DNA from: JBATTK01 sp049670505 | GTDB taxonomy: Bacteria; Bacteroidota; Bacteroidia; Flavobacteriales; Flavobacteriaceae | DNA length: 64,000 nt | Reading direction: 5' to 3' | NCBI GenBank assembly: GCA_049670505.1 | Contig: JBATTK010000032.1 | Coordinates: forward strand, 62,001-126,000 | Shown: piece after piece, positions 43,937 to 50,840 of the stretch | How the letters are laid out: the number at the start of each line of letters is the position of its first letter | Position numbering within the stretch: position 1 is the first letter of the stretch | Position numbers and translations under genes: made by a program | The notes under the pieces: generated by a model | Databases searched by the model: none | The model's input: only the letters and a program-made list of their open reading frames with translations | What the model was told of the DNA's origin: nothing

Positions 43937-45781
43937 ATGAATACGGGATATATTTTTAATAAACTTAGGCTGACTGGAAATGCGGTTGTACATGCTGAAA
44001 TTATATTTCAACCAGGTGCTAATATAATAACTGGACCTTCAAATACGGGGAAAACTTTCATTTTTCAATGTTTGAACTATATGTTGGGGAGCTCAAAAAC
44101 TCCAAAAAGGATTAATGAGGTTAAAAATTATTCTTCAATATTTCTTCAAATAACAACTAAAGACAGTAAAGTTTTAACTCTTGAAAGTGACTTAAAAGGC
44201 GGGGATTTTCATTTATATGAAAGTTCGATGGACGATATCACATTTGACCAAGAATACGAAATACTTGCTAGAAAGCACAACCCCAAGAGTGAGCAAACCA
44301 TATCAGCTTTTTTACTAAAATTAAATAACTCTTACCCAAAAAAGATTAGGACCGACCAGAAGGGGAAAACAAGACAACTTTCTTATCGCGACGTTGCAGG
44401 TTTTCTTATGATTCACGAAGAACGAATAATAACTGAAAATTCTTTAATTGAGACCCACTACACTAAAGCTACACCTGAAAAAAATACCTTAAAATATCTT
44501 GTTACTGGAGAAGATGATAGTGATATAATTGCTGCATTAAGTAAAACGGAAATTACTAACAAAAAAGGAAGATTGGAATTATTAAAGGAATTGATTGTAG
44601 ATGAAAGTGAGGAACTAAAAAATATGCAAGTGGAATGGGATAGTGAGCCTATAGATTCATTATCCACTAGGATAGAAGACCTCAAATCATCATATAAAGT
44701 TCTTGATGAAAAGTACAATGATTTAACTAAGAAGAGACATGCAACCCAAGTAATAATTGAAAAGACTTTGGTGAAAAAACGAGTGATTGAAGAACTATAC
44801 CAGAGGTCAAATATTTTGAAGAATCATTATAATACCGATATAAGTAGACTAAAATCTACAATCGAAGCAAGTGTTTTACTTCAAGACGATGCTCAGGGGG
44901 ATTCAGTTTGCCCTTTGTGTAAAAACAAATTGCCACATAACTGCGCTGATACTGATATAACCGGTATTATTAATGCATGTAATGCTGAGATAAGCAAAAT
45001 AGAAGGGCTTCTCATTGAATTGGTAGAATCAGAAAAAATCATGTTCCTACAATTAAAAGATTTCGAGGAGAGCTTGGCAAATTTTGAAGATCAAAAGCAA
45101 AATTTAGAGTATGAACTAGAGAATAAATTAAAATTGGACATCGATAATATATCGCAAACCATAGAATCGCTTATTGACAAAAAAAGTTTCTTGTTGGGAA
45201 TTGAATTTAAGCAAAAGCGATTGGAAAAATATAGTATACAAAAGGATTTTTTAGAAGATTTAGTCTCGAAATCCAACAAAAATAACGGATATGAGTCATT
45301 ATCAACTGCTAATATGACACCGCTATCAAATTATATTGAATTGGTGCTAAAGGGGTGTAACTATCCTGACTTAACTGCCGTTAGTTATAGTGAGGAAGGA
45401 AATGATTTTGTGATATCTGGGGAAGATCGATCGCTTTTTGGGAAAGGTTACAGGGCAATTATCTATTCTGCATTTATAGTTGCTATTCAAGAATTAGTTA
45501 GTGCTAAGGACTATTCAATAGGAATTCCAATACTAGATTCGCCTCTTGTTACATTTAAGAAACCCGATCTCTCTGAAGAGGATTTGTTACCTATTGATTT
45601 GGCCATGGACTTTTATAGATACGTATCCGATAATAGTAATATTGACCAAATTATTATCATTGAAAATGTGGAGCCGCCTTCTGATATCTTAAATAGGATA
45701 AATCATATAACTTTTACTCAATCAACGAAGAAGGGCAGATACGGGTTTATACCTATGAATAATATGGAACACTTTGAATAA
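43937..45781 (+). CDS. ABC-3C ATPase, Rad50/SMC-like with Cys hook (DUF3732 type)
   Basis: The 614-residue protein has Walker A GPSNTGKT (33-40) near the N-terminus, long coiled-coil arms (about 190-320 and 345-440) flanking a zinc-hook-like CPLCKNKLPHNC (Cys325, Cys328, Cys336), and a C-terminal ATPase lobe with Walker B-like IPILDSPL (Asp534), the DUF3732 signature. This is the architecture of Rad50-like DNA-end or structure sensors. In ABC-3C systems it is expected to gate the linked nuclease. It lies directly between the middle component and a fourth gene with no gaps. Confidence 0.87.
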   Translation: MNTGYIFNKLRLTGNAVVHAEIIFQPGANIITGPSNTGKTFIFQCLNYMLGSSKTPKRINEVKNYSSIFLQITTKDSKVLTLESDLKGGDFHLYESSMDDITFDQEYEILARKHNPKSEQTISAFLLKLNNSYPKKIRTDQKGKTRQLSYRDVAGFLMIHEERIITENSLIETHYTKATPEKNTLKYLVTGEDDSDIIAALSKTEITNKKGRLELLKELIVDESEELKNMQVEWDSEPIDSLSTRIEDLKSSYKVLDEKYNDLTKKRHATQVIIEKTLVKKRVIEELYQRSNILKNHYNTDISRLKSTIEASVLLQDDAQGDSVCPLCKNKLPHNCADTDITGIINACNAEISKIEGLLIELVESEKIMFLQLKDFEESLANFEDQKQNLEYELENKLKLDIDNISQTIESLIDKKSFLLGIEFKQKRLEKYSIQKDFLEDLVSKSNKNNGYESLSTANMTPLSNYIELVLKGCNYPDLTAVSYSEEGNDFVISGEDRSLFGKGYRAIIYSAFIVAIQELVSAKDYSIGIPILDSPLVTFKKPDLSEEDLLPIDLAMDFYRYVSDNSNIDQIIIIENVEPPSDILNRINHITFTQSTKKGRYGFIPMNNMEHFE

Positions 45782-46213
45782 ATGATGAAGTTTGTGCCGG
45801 ACAAAATGATTAAAGATTATAACGAAGAAGTCTATTCTATTCTAAGCAAGGTTTTAGATATAAAATTCAAAAGGGAGTTGAAACATAGTGGAATAGTCCT
45901 AGAAGCGATTTTTGAGATGGATAATCTAGTAACAAATAAAAACTCATATCTTCTAGTTTTGAGTGATACGTCGATAAATTTTTCAAATTCGGATGAATTT
46001 ATTCAAAAATTTATTAATTATTTGAATAGTAATCTGAAGAGGATTAATCAAGACTTTAAAGAATTGAGAAGAATGGAACAGGAGGATGCAATTGTTGATG
46101 AGGCTCGAATTTTTTTGGAGGATGAAAGAATTGGACTGCAAGGTCAAAAATACTTAGGACTTTTAAAAAAATTCAGAGAGATTAGAAAAGTTTTACCAGA
46201 CGTGAATAACTAA
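45782..46213 (+). CDS. Unknown protein coupled to the ABC-3C ATPase gene
   Basis: The ATG directly follows the ATPase stop (TAA then ATG), so it is part of the same operon. The 143-residue product is mixed alpha/beta at first (GIVLEAIFEMDNLVT, YLLVLSDTSINFSN), then helical and charged (LKRINQDFKELRRMEQEDA). I recognise no family. The canonical ABC-3C set has three genes, so this may be a regulator, immunity partner or DNA-binding accessory. The coding call is strong; the function is unknown. Confidence 0.75.
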   Translation: MMKFVPDKMIKDYNEEVYSILSKVLDIKFKRELKHSGIVLEAIFEMDNLVTNKNSYLLVLSDTSINFSNSDEFIQKFINYLNSNLKRINQDFKELRRMEQEDAIVDEARIFLEDERIGLQGQKYLGLLKKFREIRKVLPDVNN

Positions 46214-46262
46214 ATAAGCTGCTATATGTCAAATATCTAAAAGTTTATACAAATAACTGGCT

Positions 46263-46682
46263 ATGAACTATAATTCAAAATTAACAGAGGATCAAACCAT
46301 TAAGATACTAATTGAACATCTCAAGAAGGAAGGTTGGTTTATTGAAGGATTCTGTTTAGGTCAAAAAAGAGGTGTTGATGTTGTTGCAATCAAAGATGGG
46401 CGCAGACTCTATGTTGAGGCTAAAGGTGCGAAAGCGTCTGATAATTCACCTACTAAAAAAAACGAATTCTTTAATTCTACCCAAATTAAGACACATTTCG
46501 GAGTGGCAATAATAAAGTCGATTAAAACTCAAAACCAATTTCCAAACGATTTGATTGCTATTGCGCAACCAGATGATTTGTACCTTAAAAAGGTTCTTGA
46601 CGGCGTAGTTCCAAAATTAAAAAAACTTAATATTATACATTATTGGGTAAATCCAGACCGAACGGTTTTGGAAAGTTATTAA
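46263..46682 (+). CDS. Small PD-(D/E)XK nuclease-like protein
   Basis: The 139-residue protein opens with a helix (TIKILIEHLKKEGWFIEGF) and then GVDVVAIKDGRRLYVEAKG, with Asp39 and Glu52-X-Lys54 in the spacing of a PD-(D/E)XK core. Gln74 and Lys76 (FNSTQIKTHF) follow. It is small enough to be a single catalytic domain, as in Holliday-junction resolvase or Mrr/VRR-like folds. It starts 49 bp after the ABC-3C unit and is followed closely by two more small genes, so it may be a separate cassette. Confidence 0.7.
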   Translation: MNYNSKLTEDQTIKILIEHLKKEGWFIEGFCLGQKRGVDVVAIKDGRRLYVEAKGAKASDNSPTKKNEFFNSTQIKTHFGVAIIKSIKTQNQFPNDLIAIAQPDDLYLKKVLDGVVPKLKKLNIIHYWVNPDRTVLESY

Positions 46683-46699
46683 TATATAGAAAACTTCAT

Positions 46700-47038
46700 A
46701 TGGCCATATCAATAGACTCGTTGCAAACTTTACAGGGGTATCTTTTAGGTGTTTTGGATAGAGCCGACCATCACGCTGGGAATGTAGAAGGAATAGCACT
46801 TACTCTTGCAGGTGCTATTATTTGGAAATCTTCTAAAGAAATTGAGGTAAGAGAGTACAAAGGAGAGACAGCTAATATGATTTGGTTCTGGGTTGGGCTA
46901 AATCGCTATGCAATGCTTTATAATCATACCACTAAAAAAATAGACCTTCGGGAAAGAACATACAAGGGTAAATTGCTAAATTCTTTTGATAATTCAACGG
47001 CTTATTCCGACCTAATAAAAGTCTTCAAAAATTTATAA
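46700..47038 (+). CDS. Small protein of unknown function (cassette-like)
   Basis: The ATG at 46700 (MAISIDSLQTLQGYLLGVLDRADHHAGNV) is preferred; a frame opening further upstream would overlap the preceding gene. The 113-residue product contains EGIALTLAGAIIWKS, MIWFWVGLNRYAMLYNH and RERTYKGK, a compact alpha-plus-beta layout. I vaguely associate the RADHHAGN-to-WRN pattern with proteins carried on integron cassettes, but cannot name a family. It ends directly at the start of the GIY-YIG-like gene. Confidence 0.65.
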   Translation: MAISIDSLQTLQGYLLGVLDRADHHAGNVEGIALTLAGAIIWKSSKEIEVREYKGETANMIWFWVGLNRYAMLYNHTTKKIDLRERTYKGKLLNSFDNSTAYSDLIKVFKNL

Positions 47039-47536
47039 ATGTTTGAAAATATTTACTCCAATGCAAAGTGGAAAACGATTGATATTAATTACCCCTCGAT
47101 AGATCTAATATTAAAAAAGATTCCAACAAGTCCTGGAATCTATACTATTTCAACTAATGCAGCCACAGAAATCCTGAGTGGTTTCAAAGAAAGAGAAGAT
47201 CCAATGCATTATAATCTTTCTAAAAAAGTTAAGGCATCTAGTTATCTCCCATCTTGGTTAAGAATAATGCAGCACGATGATTTTCCTTATGTCGTATATA
47301 GTGGACATAGTTATAGATTAAGGCAAAGAGCAAAAGAACATTTCAAAGGTTCAAAAGGCACAGGCTGTTTAGCTGTTTTTAATCTTGAAAATCTGAGAAA
47401 TTATGATTGGTCCTTCCGATATCTAGAGACTTCTTTTATGTTGGAGGATTACAAAGAGGATACTATTCTTTTTAGGACGGTACTTGAACAAAGGTTAAGG
47501 GTAGAAATGGGTTGGCCATTATTGTGCAGTCAATGA
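47039..47536 (+). CDS. GIY-YIG nuclease-like protein
   Basis: The 165-residue protein has SPGIYTIS (Gly33-Ile34-Tyr35) and VVYSGHSYRLRQRAKEHF (Tyr87-Ser-Gly89, Arg97, His101), which match the GIY and YIG halves and the following Arg/His positions of GIY-YIG endonucleases, with a long insertion between them. A C-terminal Glu150 or Glu156 (LEQRLRVEMGW) could bind the metal. The start directly follows the previous stop, so it is co-translated with the unknown protein. Such domains nick or cut DNA in mobile elements and restriction systems. Confidence 0.65.
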   Translation: MFENIYSNAKWKTIDINYPSIDLILKKIPTSPGIYTISTNAATEILSGFKEREDPMHYNLSKKVKASSYLPSWLRIMQHDDFPYVVYSGHSYRLRQRAKEHFKGSKGTGCLAVFNLENLRNYDWSFRYLETSFMLEDYKEDTILFRTVLEQRLRVEMGWPLLCSQ

Positions 47537-47722
47537 TAAAGAATGAAAGGTTATTTTACTTTAGGCATAAACAAAAAAATAATTCAATCATGATCGGTAT
47601 AATAGGTGTTTGTAATACATAAAACGCAGCTATGATTATTGATATGACGGGTTTTTGATGCTGTTTTTATTTAAAAAACCTAGAGAACATTGGGGTATTG
47701 TTAATTTTTTTAACTGAGTTCT

Positions 47723-47736
47723 AACTCTTAAGAGTT
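47723..47736. promoter_or_regulatory. Perfect palindrome upstream of the winged-helix nuclease gene
   Basis: AACTCTTAAGAGTT is a perfect 14-bp palindrome 18 bp before the ATG at 47755. The downstream protein has an N-terminal winged helix, so autoregulation at this site is plausible. The AACTCTT half is also the start of the arms of the hairpin at 42053. Confidence 0.45.
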
Positions 47737-47754
47737 ATTTATATATAGTGTGAT

Positions 47755-49197
47755 ATGACATTATTGGAGAACATATTAAATAAAAAAGGTCCTTTGATGT
47801 CAAATGAGTTGTCAAGGTTATTAGAAAAATCTGAAGGAATAAATTACAATACTGCCAGTCAAAGAGTTGCTAGGAATAAAAAGATTCAAAAAATTAAAGG
47901 GTATTTCATAAGCAATTTATCGCTTTGCTATTTAGAAAAACATGTAATAGATGGACTACTGTTTGATTCACTAAATAAAGCAATGTTTGAAAATGGAAAA
48001 AAATATTGGTATACCCTAAATGCATTAGAGCTTCATGGCGGAATTATCAATCAGGTTTTTTTAGAATGTTATACTAACTATCCAATTAGGGCATTAAAAG
48101 GACATTTGCCATTTGAAAAAATAATACAAAAATTTATAAAATCGAACATCTTAAATTTTAATAAACAGTATTATGCTATTTCTCCTAAATTAAAAAAGGC
48201 CAATATAAACTCATTAGCCTGTAAAACGATTGAGGTAATAAAAGGAAACGTTATTTCTGACTTTGGTTCTTTGACCAAAAACATTGGATTAATTTCGTAT
48301 AATACAGCTGAACCATTTGGAGAATACGGGAAATTCAGATGGGCCTTCAAAGGTGTATCTAATATCACAGGATTAATGCAGGGAAATAAACCTGGTTTTA
48401 TTTTAGCTGATATTATAATAGGAACTCCAATTTATGAAAAGGATGTTTTGTTCTTTATTGAAAAAATAAAACATGTTCAAAGTTATAATAACGCTTCAAA
48501 AATTATTCCTTTTTTACTAGTTGATGATTTAAGTAAGGAAGCTTTATCCGCTTTAAAATATCACGGTATTGCTATTGGCTTTATTAAAGAACTATTTGGT
48601 CAAAAATACGCTGAAACCCTCAAAGAATTAATTAGCGTTTTAAATAATGCTGGAGCTAGTTTAAAATCTTCCCCTGAAAAGTATCTGGATTTAATTAAAG
48701 AACTGAAAAAGTACAACGAAGGTTTAGCCAATAACATTAGAGGAGCACTATTCGAGTTTGTTGTTGGCCATATTCATTCTTTAAATAGTAATAATAGTAT
48801 TGATTTGGGACGTGAGATTATTGAAAGTAATTCTCGTCACGAAATTGATGTTTTAGCTAATTACAATGATAGAATTGTGATAGCTGAATGCAAAGCAAAA
48901 CGTTCAAAAACGGATTTAAAGACTATAGACAAATGGCTTGGAAAAAAAATCCCTGCATTTAAAACTTGGGTGGAAAAACAGGAAACTTGGAAAAAGAAAA
49001 AAATTGAATTTGAATTTTGGTCAACTGGTGGATTTACCGATGATGCAATGGAGAAACTAGACTATATCTCTTCATCCGCTTCTAAATATAAGGTGTCATA
49101 CTTCAAACCAGACGATATTAGAAACAAGGCTTTAACTATGGGAAATAAAAAATTGAAAGAAGCATTGGATGATTTCTTTTTAAAGACAAAAATGTAG
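47755..49197 (+). CDS. Winged-helix plus PD-(D/E)XK nuclease protein, candidate defence gene
   Basis: The 480-residue protein starts with a winged-helix-like region (LMSNELSRLLEKSEGINYNTASQRVARNKKI, about 14-44). A central region of about 270 residues is not recognised. A C-terminal PD-(D/E)XK domain follows with Glu334 (RGALFEFVVG), Asp365 (HEIDVLANYNDR) and Glu378-X-Lys380 (IAECKAKRSKTD). The last part (KTIDKWLGKKIPAF, EFWSTGGF) is typical of nuclease domains that degrade invading DNA. It is monocistronic, with its own 218-bp leader and palindrome. Confidence 0.72.
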   Translation: MTLLENILNKKGPLMSNELSRLLEKSEGINYNTASQRVARNKKIQKIKGYFISNLSLCYLEKHVIDGLLFDSLNKAMFENGKKYWYTLNALELHGGIINQVFLECYTNYPIRALKGHLPFEKIIQKFIKSNILNFNKQYYAISPKLKKANINSLACKTIEVIKGNVISDFGSLTKNIGLISYNTAEPFGEYGKFRWAFKGVSNITGLMQGNKPGFILADIIIGTPIYEKDVLFFIEKIKHVQSYNNASKIIPFLLVDDLSKEALSALKYHGIAIGFIKELFGQKYAETLKELISVLNNAGASLKSSPEKYLDLIKELKKYNEGLANNIRGALFEFVVGHIHSLNSNNSIDLGREIIESNSRHEIDVLANYNDRIVIAECKAKRSKTDLKTIDKWLGKKIPAFKTWVEKQETWKKKKIEFEFWSTGGFTDDAMEKLDYISSSASKYKVSYFKPDDIRNKALTMGNKKLKEALDDFFLKTKM

Positions 49198-49300
49198 TAC
49201 TGAAATAAACATCTAATTTAATAACCTGTCTTACAAAAATCCTAGTCTTGGTTTTAAAAATTTAAATAGACGATAATTAGAGAATCAACCTATTAGGAAA

Positions 49301-50014
49301 ATGACTGATGAAGAATACTTAAGTCGAATATCAACAATCGAAATATATTGTGAAATCCTTTTAGGAGTTCTAAGATATGTTCCAGTTAAGAACTATAACA
49401 GCGAACAAGAATATAAAGAAAAATTAAATCGCAGCCTTAAATTTTCAGGTACCGATGACCATTTACGTTTAAGAGCCTGTATAGATTTGACAGAAGATTG
49501 CCAGTATGCAATCTCTGAGTTTTACAAAAATGGACTTATAATAAATTTAGAGGGTCAGGGTGAAATGTACATTAGGCTATATGGAGTTTTAAATGCTGTT
49601 TATCTGCAAATGCAGGCTATTATTGAATTAATTGAGCTTTTTAAAGTCCCAAACAAGAAAAAAATAGTTGCGGATATAAAAGGTTTAAAAATAATTGATG
49701 TTAGAAATAAAATTGGAGCACATACGCCAAATTACATGTCCAAATCAAAAGAATCTCCAAGAAAAACAGAATCTTTCAGATTAACACAGACTTCTATAAC
49801 CAAATGGGGAAATGAATTGGTAATTGTTTCTAGTTTTGACAAAATAGAAGAGTTTAAACTAGTTGTTTTAATGCAAGAGTTCACAAAAAATATAGAAAAG
49901 TATTTAGACATTATTTCTGAAAAAGCTTTAAAATCACTTTTCCCAAATAAAACAGAGCATCGTGATTGGATGATGTATAGACTAAACTACGCTCGGAAGG
50001 AAAAACCTGAGTAG
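49301..50014 (+). CDS. Helical protein with HEPN-like RX5H motif
   Basis: The 237-residue protein is predicted helical almost throughout (YLSRISTIEIYCEILLGVLRYV, YGVLNAVYLQMQAIIELIELF). It contains VRNKIGAHT, where Arg135-Asn-X4-His141 fits the RX4-6H catalytic motif of HEPN RNases, with the usual Asn after Arg. HEPN domains act as RNase toxins in abortive-infection systems. No antitoxin gene is adjacent. The motif also occurs by chance or in inactive relatives, so the call is tentative. It closes the island. Confidence 0.5.
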   Translation: MTDEEYLSRISTIEIYCEILLGVLRYVPVKNYNSEQEYKEKLNRSLKFSGTDDHLRLRACIDLTEDCQYAISEFYKNGLIINLEGQGEMYIRLYGVLNAVYLQMQAIIELIELFKVPNKKKIVADIKGLKIIDVRNKIGAHTPNYMSKSKESPRKTESFRLTQTSITKWGNELVIVSSFDKIEEFKLVVLMQEFTKNIEKYLDIISEKALKSLFPNKTEHRDWMMYRLNYARKEKPE

Positions 50015-50070
50015 AACAAACCTCCAATGAAAAACCCAAGGTCGGGGAGATTTTACAAGTTCAAACAAAG

Positions 50071-50102
50071 ACTCTTTACAAATTGCACCTTTTGTAAAGA
50101 GT
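50071..50102. repeat. Hairpin at the right island edge, matching the left edge
   Basis: ACTCTTTACAAA (50071-50082) and TTTGTAAAGAGT (50091-50102) form a perfect 12-bp stem around an 8-nt loop. The 12-base arms are identical to those inside the 42053-42086 hairpin, while the loops differ. It lies 57 bp after the last island gene. Confidence 0.65.
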
Positions 50103-50300
50103 AAAATTGAAGCACCTGCCTATACTCTACCCTACTTCAGATTTGTTTGAACGAACTAGTGTTTAATGCTATCGTGTTTCAACTGAAGAACAAAGTCGTC
50201 TCTTTTCCCTTCTTATCGAAGAAGATGTATTAAAGCTTATATAAGGCACAAAATGTACACAAATAGATACAAGTTTCATCGAAGTGAATTTTAACTTTTT

Positions 50301-50322
50301 TGCGTGCAAATTGCGTGCAAAT
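50301..50322. repeat. Tandem 11-bp direct repeat
   Basis: TGCGTGCAAAT occurs twice back to back (50301-50311 and 50312-50322). Short direct repeats near a tRNA att-like site can be arm-type binding sites of tyrosine recombinases; that role is inferred. Confidence 0.45.
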
Positions 50323-50367
50323 GAAAAAAGCTCCGAAGTTTTAAAACCTCGAAGCCTTTAACTAAAG

Positions 50368-50382
50368 GTGGTCCCACCTGGG
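50368..50382. repeat. Duplicate of the tRNA-Met 3' end (candidate att scar)
   Basis: GTGGTCCCACCTGGG is identical to 50551-50565, the acceptor and T-stem end of the tRNA-Met gene, in the same orientation, 183 bp away. Elements that integrate into the 3' end of a tRNA leave such a copy. The bases beyond diverge from the tRNA. Confidence 0.55.
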
Positions 50383-50509
50383 TTAGTTCGCTACGCTCAT
50401 GGACCAGAGAATTCCCACTCCTGAAAATGCAAAGTCCGCAGCTCTCCGCTGAGGGTTTTCTTTTTGGTTCTTTGCGTATACTTTTGGTATTCTCATGCCC
50501 CAAAAAGAA

Positions 50510-50541
50510 AAAGCCCACCCTCCTTACGGAGCATGGGCTTT
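50510..50541 (-). terminator. Terminator of the tRNA-Met gene
   Basis: AAAGCCCA (50510-50517) and TGGGCTTT (50534-50541) pair, with an inner CTCC/GGAG stem (50520-50531). Read on the minus strand the stem is followed by a T-rich run. It lies 10 bp after the tRNA 3' end. Confidence 0.75.
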
Positions 50542-50551
50542 GCGCTTTAAG

Positions 50552-50625
50552 TGGTCCCACCTGGGCTCGAACCAGGGACCCCCTGATTATGAGTCAGGTG
50601 CTCTAACCAGCTGAGCTATAGGACC
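50552..50625 (-). tRNA. tRNA-Met (anticodon CAT)
   Basis: The minus strand folds into a full cloverleaf of 74 nt: acceptor GGTCCTA/TGGGACC with discriminator A, D-arm GCTC-AGCTGGTTA-GAGC, anticodon arm CCTGA-CTCATAA-TCAGG, a 5-nt variable loop and T-arm CCTGG-TTCGAGC-CCAGG. CCA is not encoded. CAT can also be a lysidine-modified Ile tRNA; the acceptor and variable-loop pattern looks more like elongator Met. Pieces of both ends are duplicated nearby. Confidence 0.9.
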
Positions 50626-50673
50626 AATTATTATCATTATTTAGTTTTCAAGATTCCTACAGATTCTACTCTA

Positions 50674-50730
50674 ATGCTGACGAAGCTGGCTTGTCAGCAT
50701 CCTGATATCCCGCCTCGCGGAATCGTCAGG
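50674..50730. repeat. Two adjacent hairpins between the tRNA and its 5' fragment
   Basis: The first stem is ATGCTGAC/GTCAGCAT (50674-50700). The second is CCTGA/TCAGG (50701-50730) with an inner CCGC/GCGG. Two compact GC-containing stems in an AT-rich spacer resemble a small REP-like insert. It separates the intact tRNA from the partial copy. Confidence 0.45.
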
Positions 50731-50750
50731 ACCAGCTGAGCTATAGGACC
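50725..50750 (-). pseudogene. tRNA-Met 5' fragment
   Basis: ACCAGCTGAGCTATAGGACC (50731-50750) is an exact 20-bp repeat of 50606-50625, the acceptor and D-arm of the tRNA-Met gene, in the same orientation. It continues as GTCAGG, matching the anticodon-stem side of the tRNA if 7 bp are missing. It cannot fold as a tRNA, so it is a remnant of a second copy. Confidence 0.65.
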
Positions 50751-50840
50751 CGAAAACGGGACTGCAATATTACTACTTATTTTTGTAGGTTGCAAGCCAT
50801 AAAGCAATAGTGAACACAATCATTTTTATAGCCCTAACAT

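Larger units (their letters stand above)
50015..50551. other. Right boundary region of the island, before the tRNA-Met gene
   Basis: No gene is convincing here. From left to right it holds a hairpin matching the left border (50071-50102), a tandem TGCGTGCAAAT pair (50301-50322), an imperfect stem around TTTTAAAA (50326-50361), a 15-bp copy of the tRNA-Met 3' end (50368-50382) and the tRNA terminator (50510-50541). An open minus-strand frame over 50291-50560 runs through these elements and is not considered a gene. Confidence 0.6.

Noticed and set aside
42402..50014. CRISPR array or cas genes in the defence island
   Set aside because: No regularly spaced repeats and no Cas-like protein are present; the nucleases are of PD-(D/E)XK and GIY-YIG type.
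41816..50551. Integrase, transposase or phage structural gene marking the island
   Set aside because: I looked for recombinase and phage motifs in all island proteins and found none; only border repeats suggest mobility.
50291..50560. 89-codon minus-strand open frame next to tRNA-Met
   Set aside because: It runs through the tRNA 3' end, its terminator and the att-like repeats, so it cannot be a normal gene.
50552..50625. tRNA-Ile (lysidine CAT) as identity of the tRNA
   Set aside because: Possible because CAT is shared, but the variable loop and overall pattern look more like elongator Met; not excluded without a tRNA profile.
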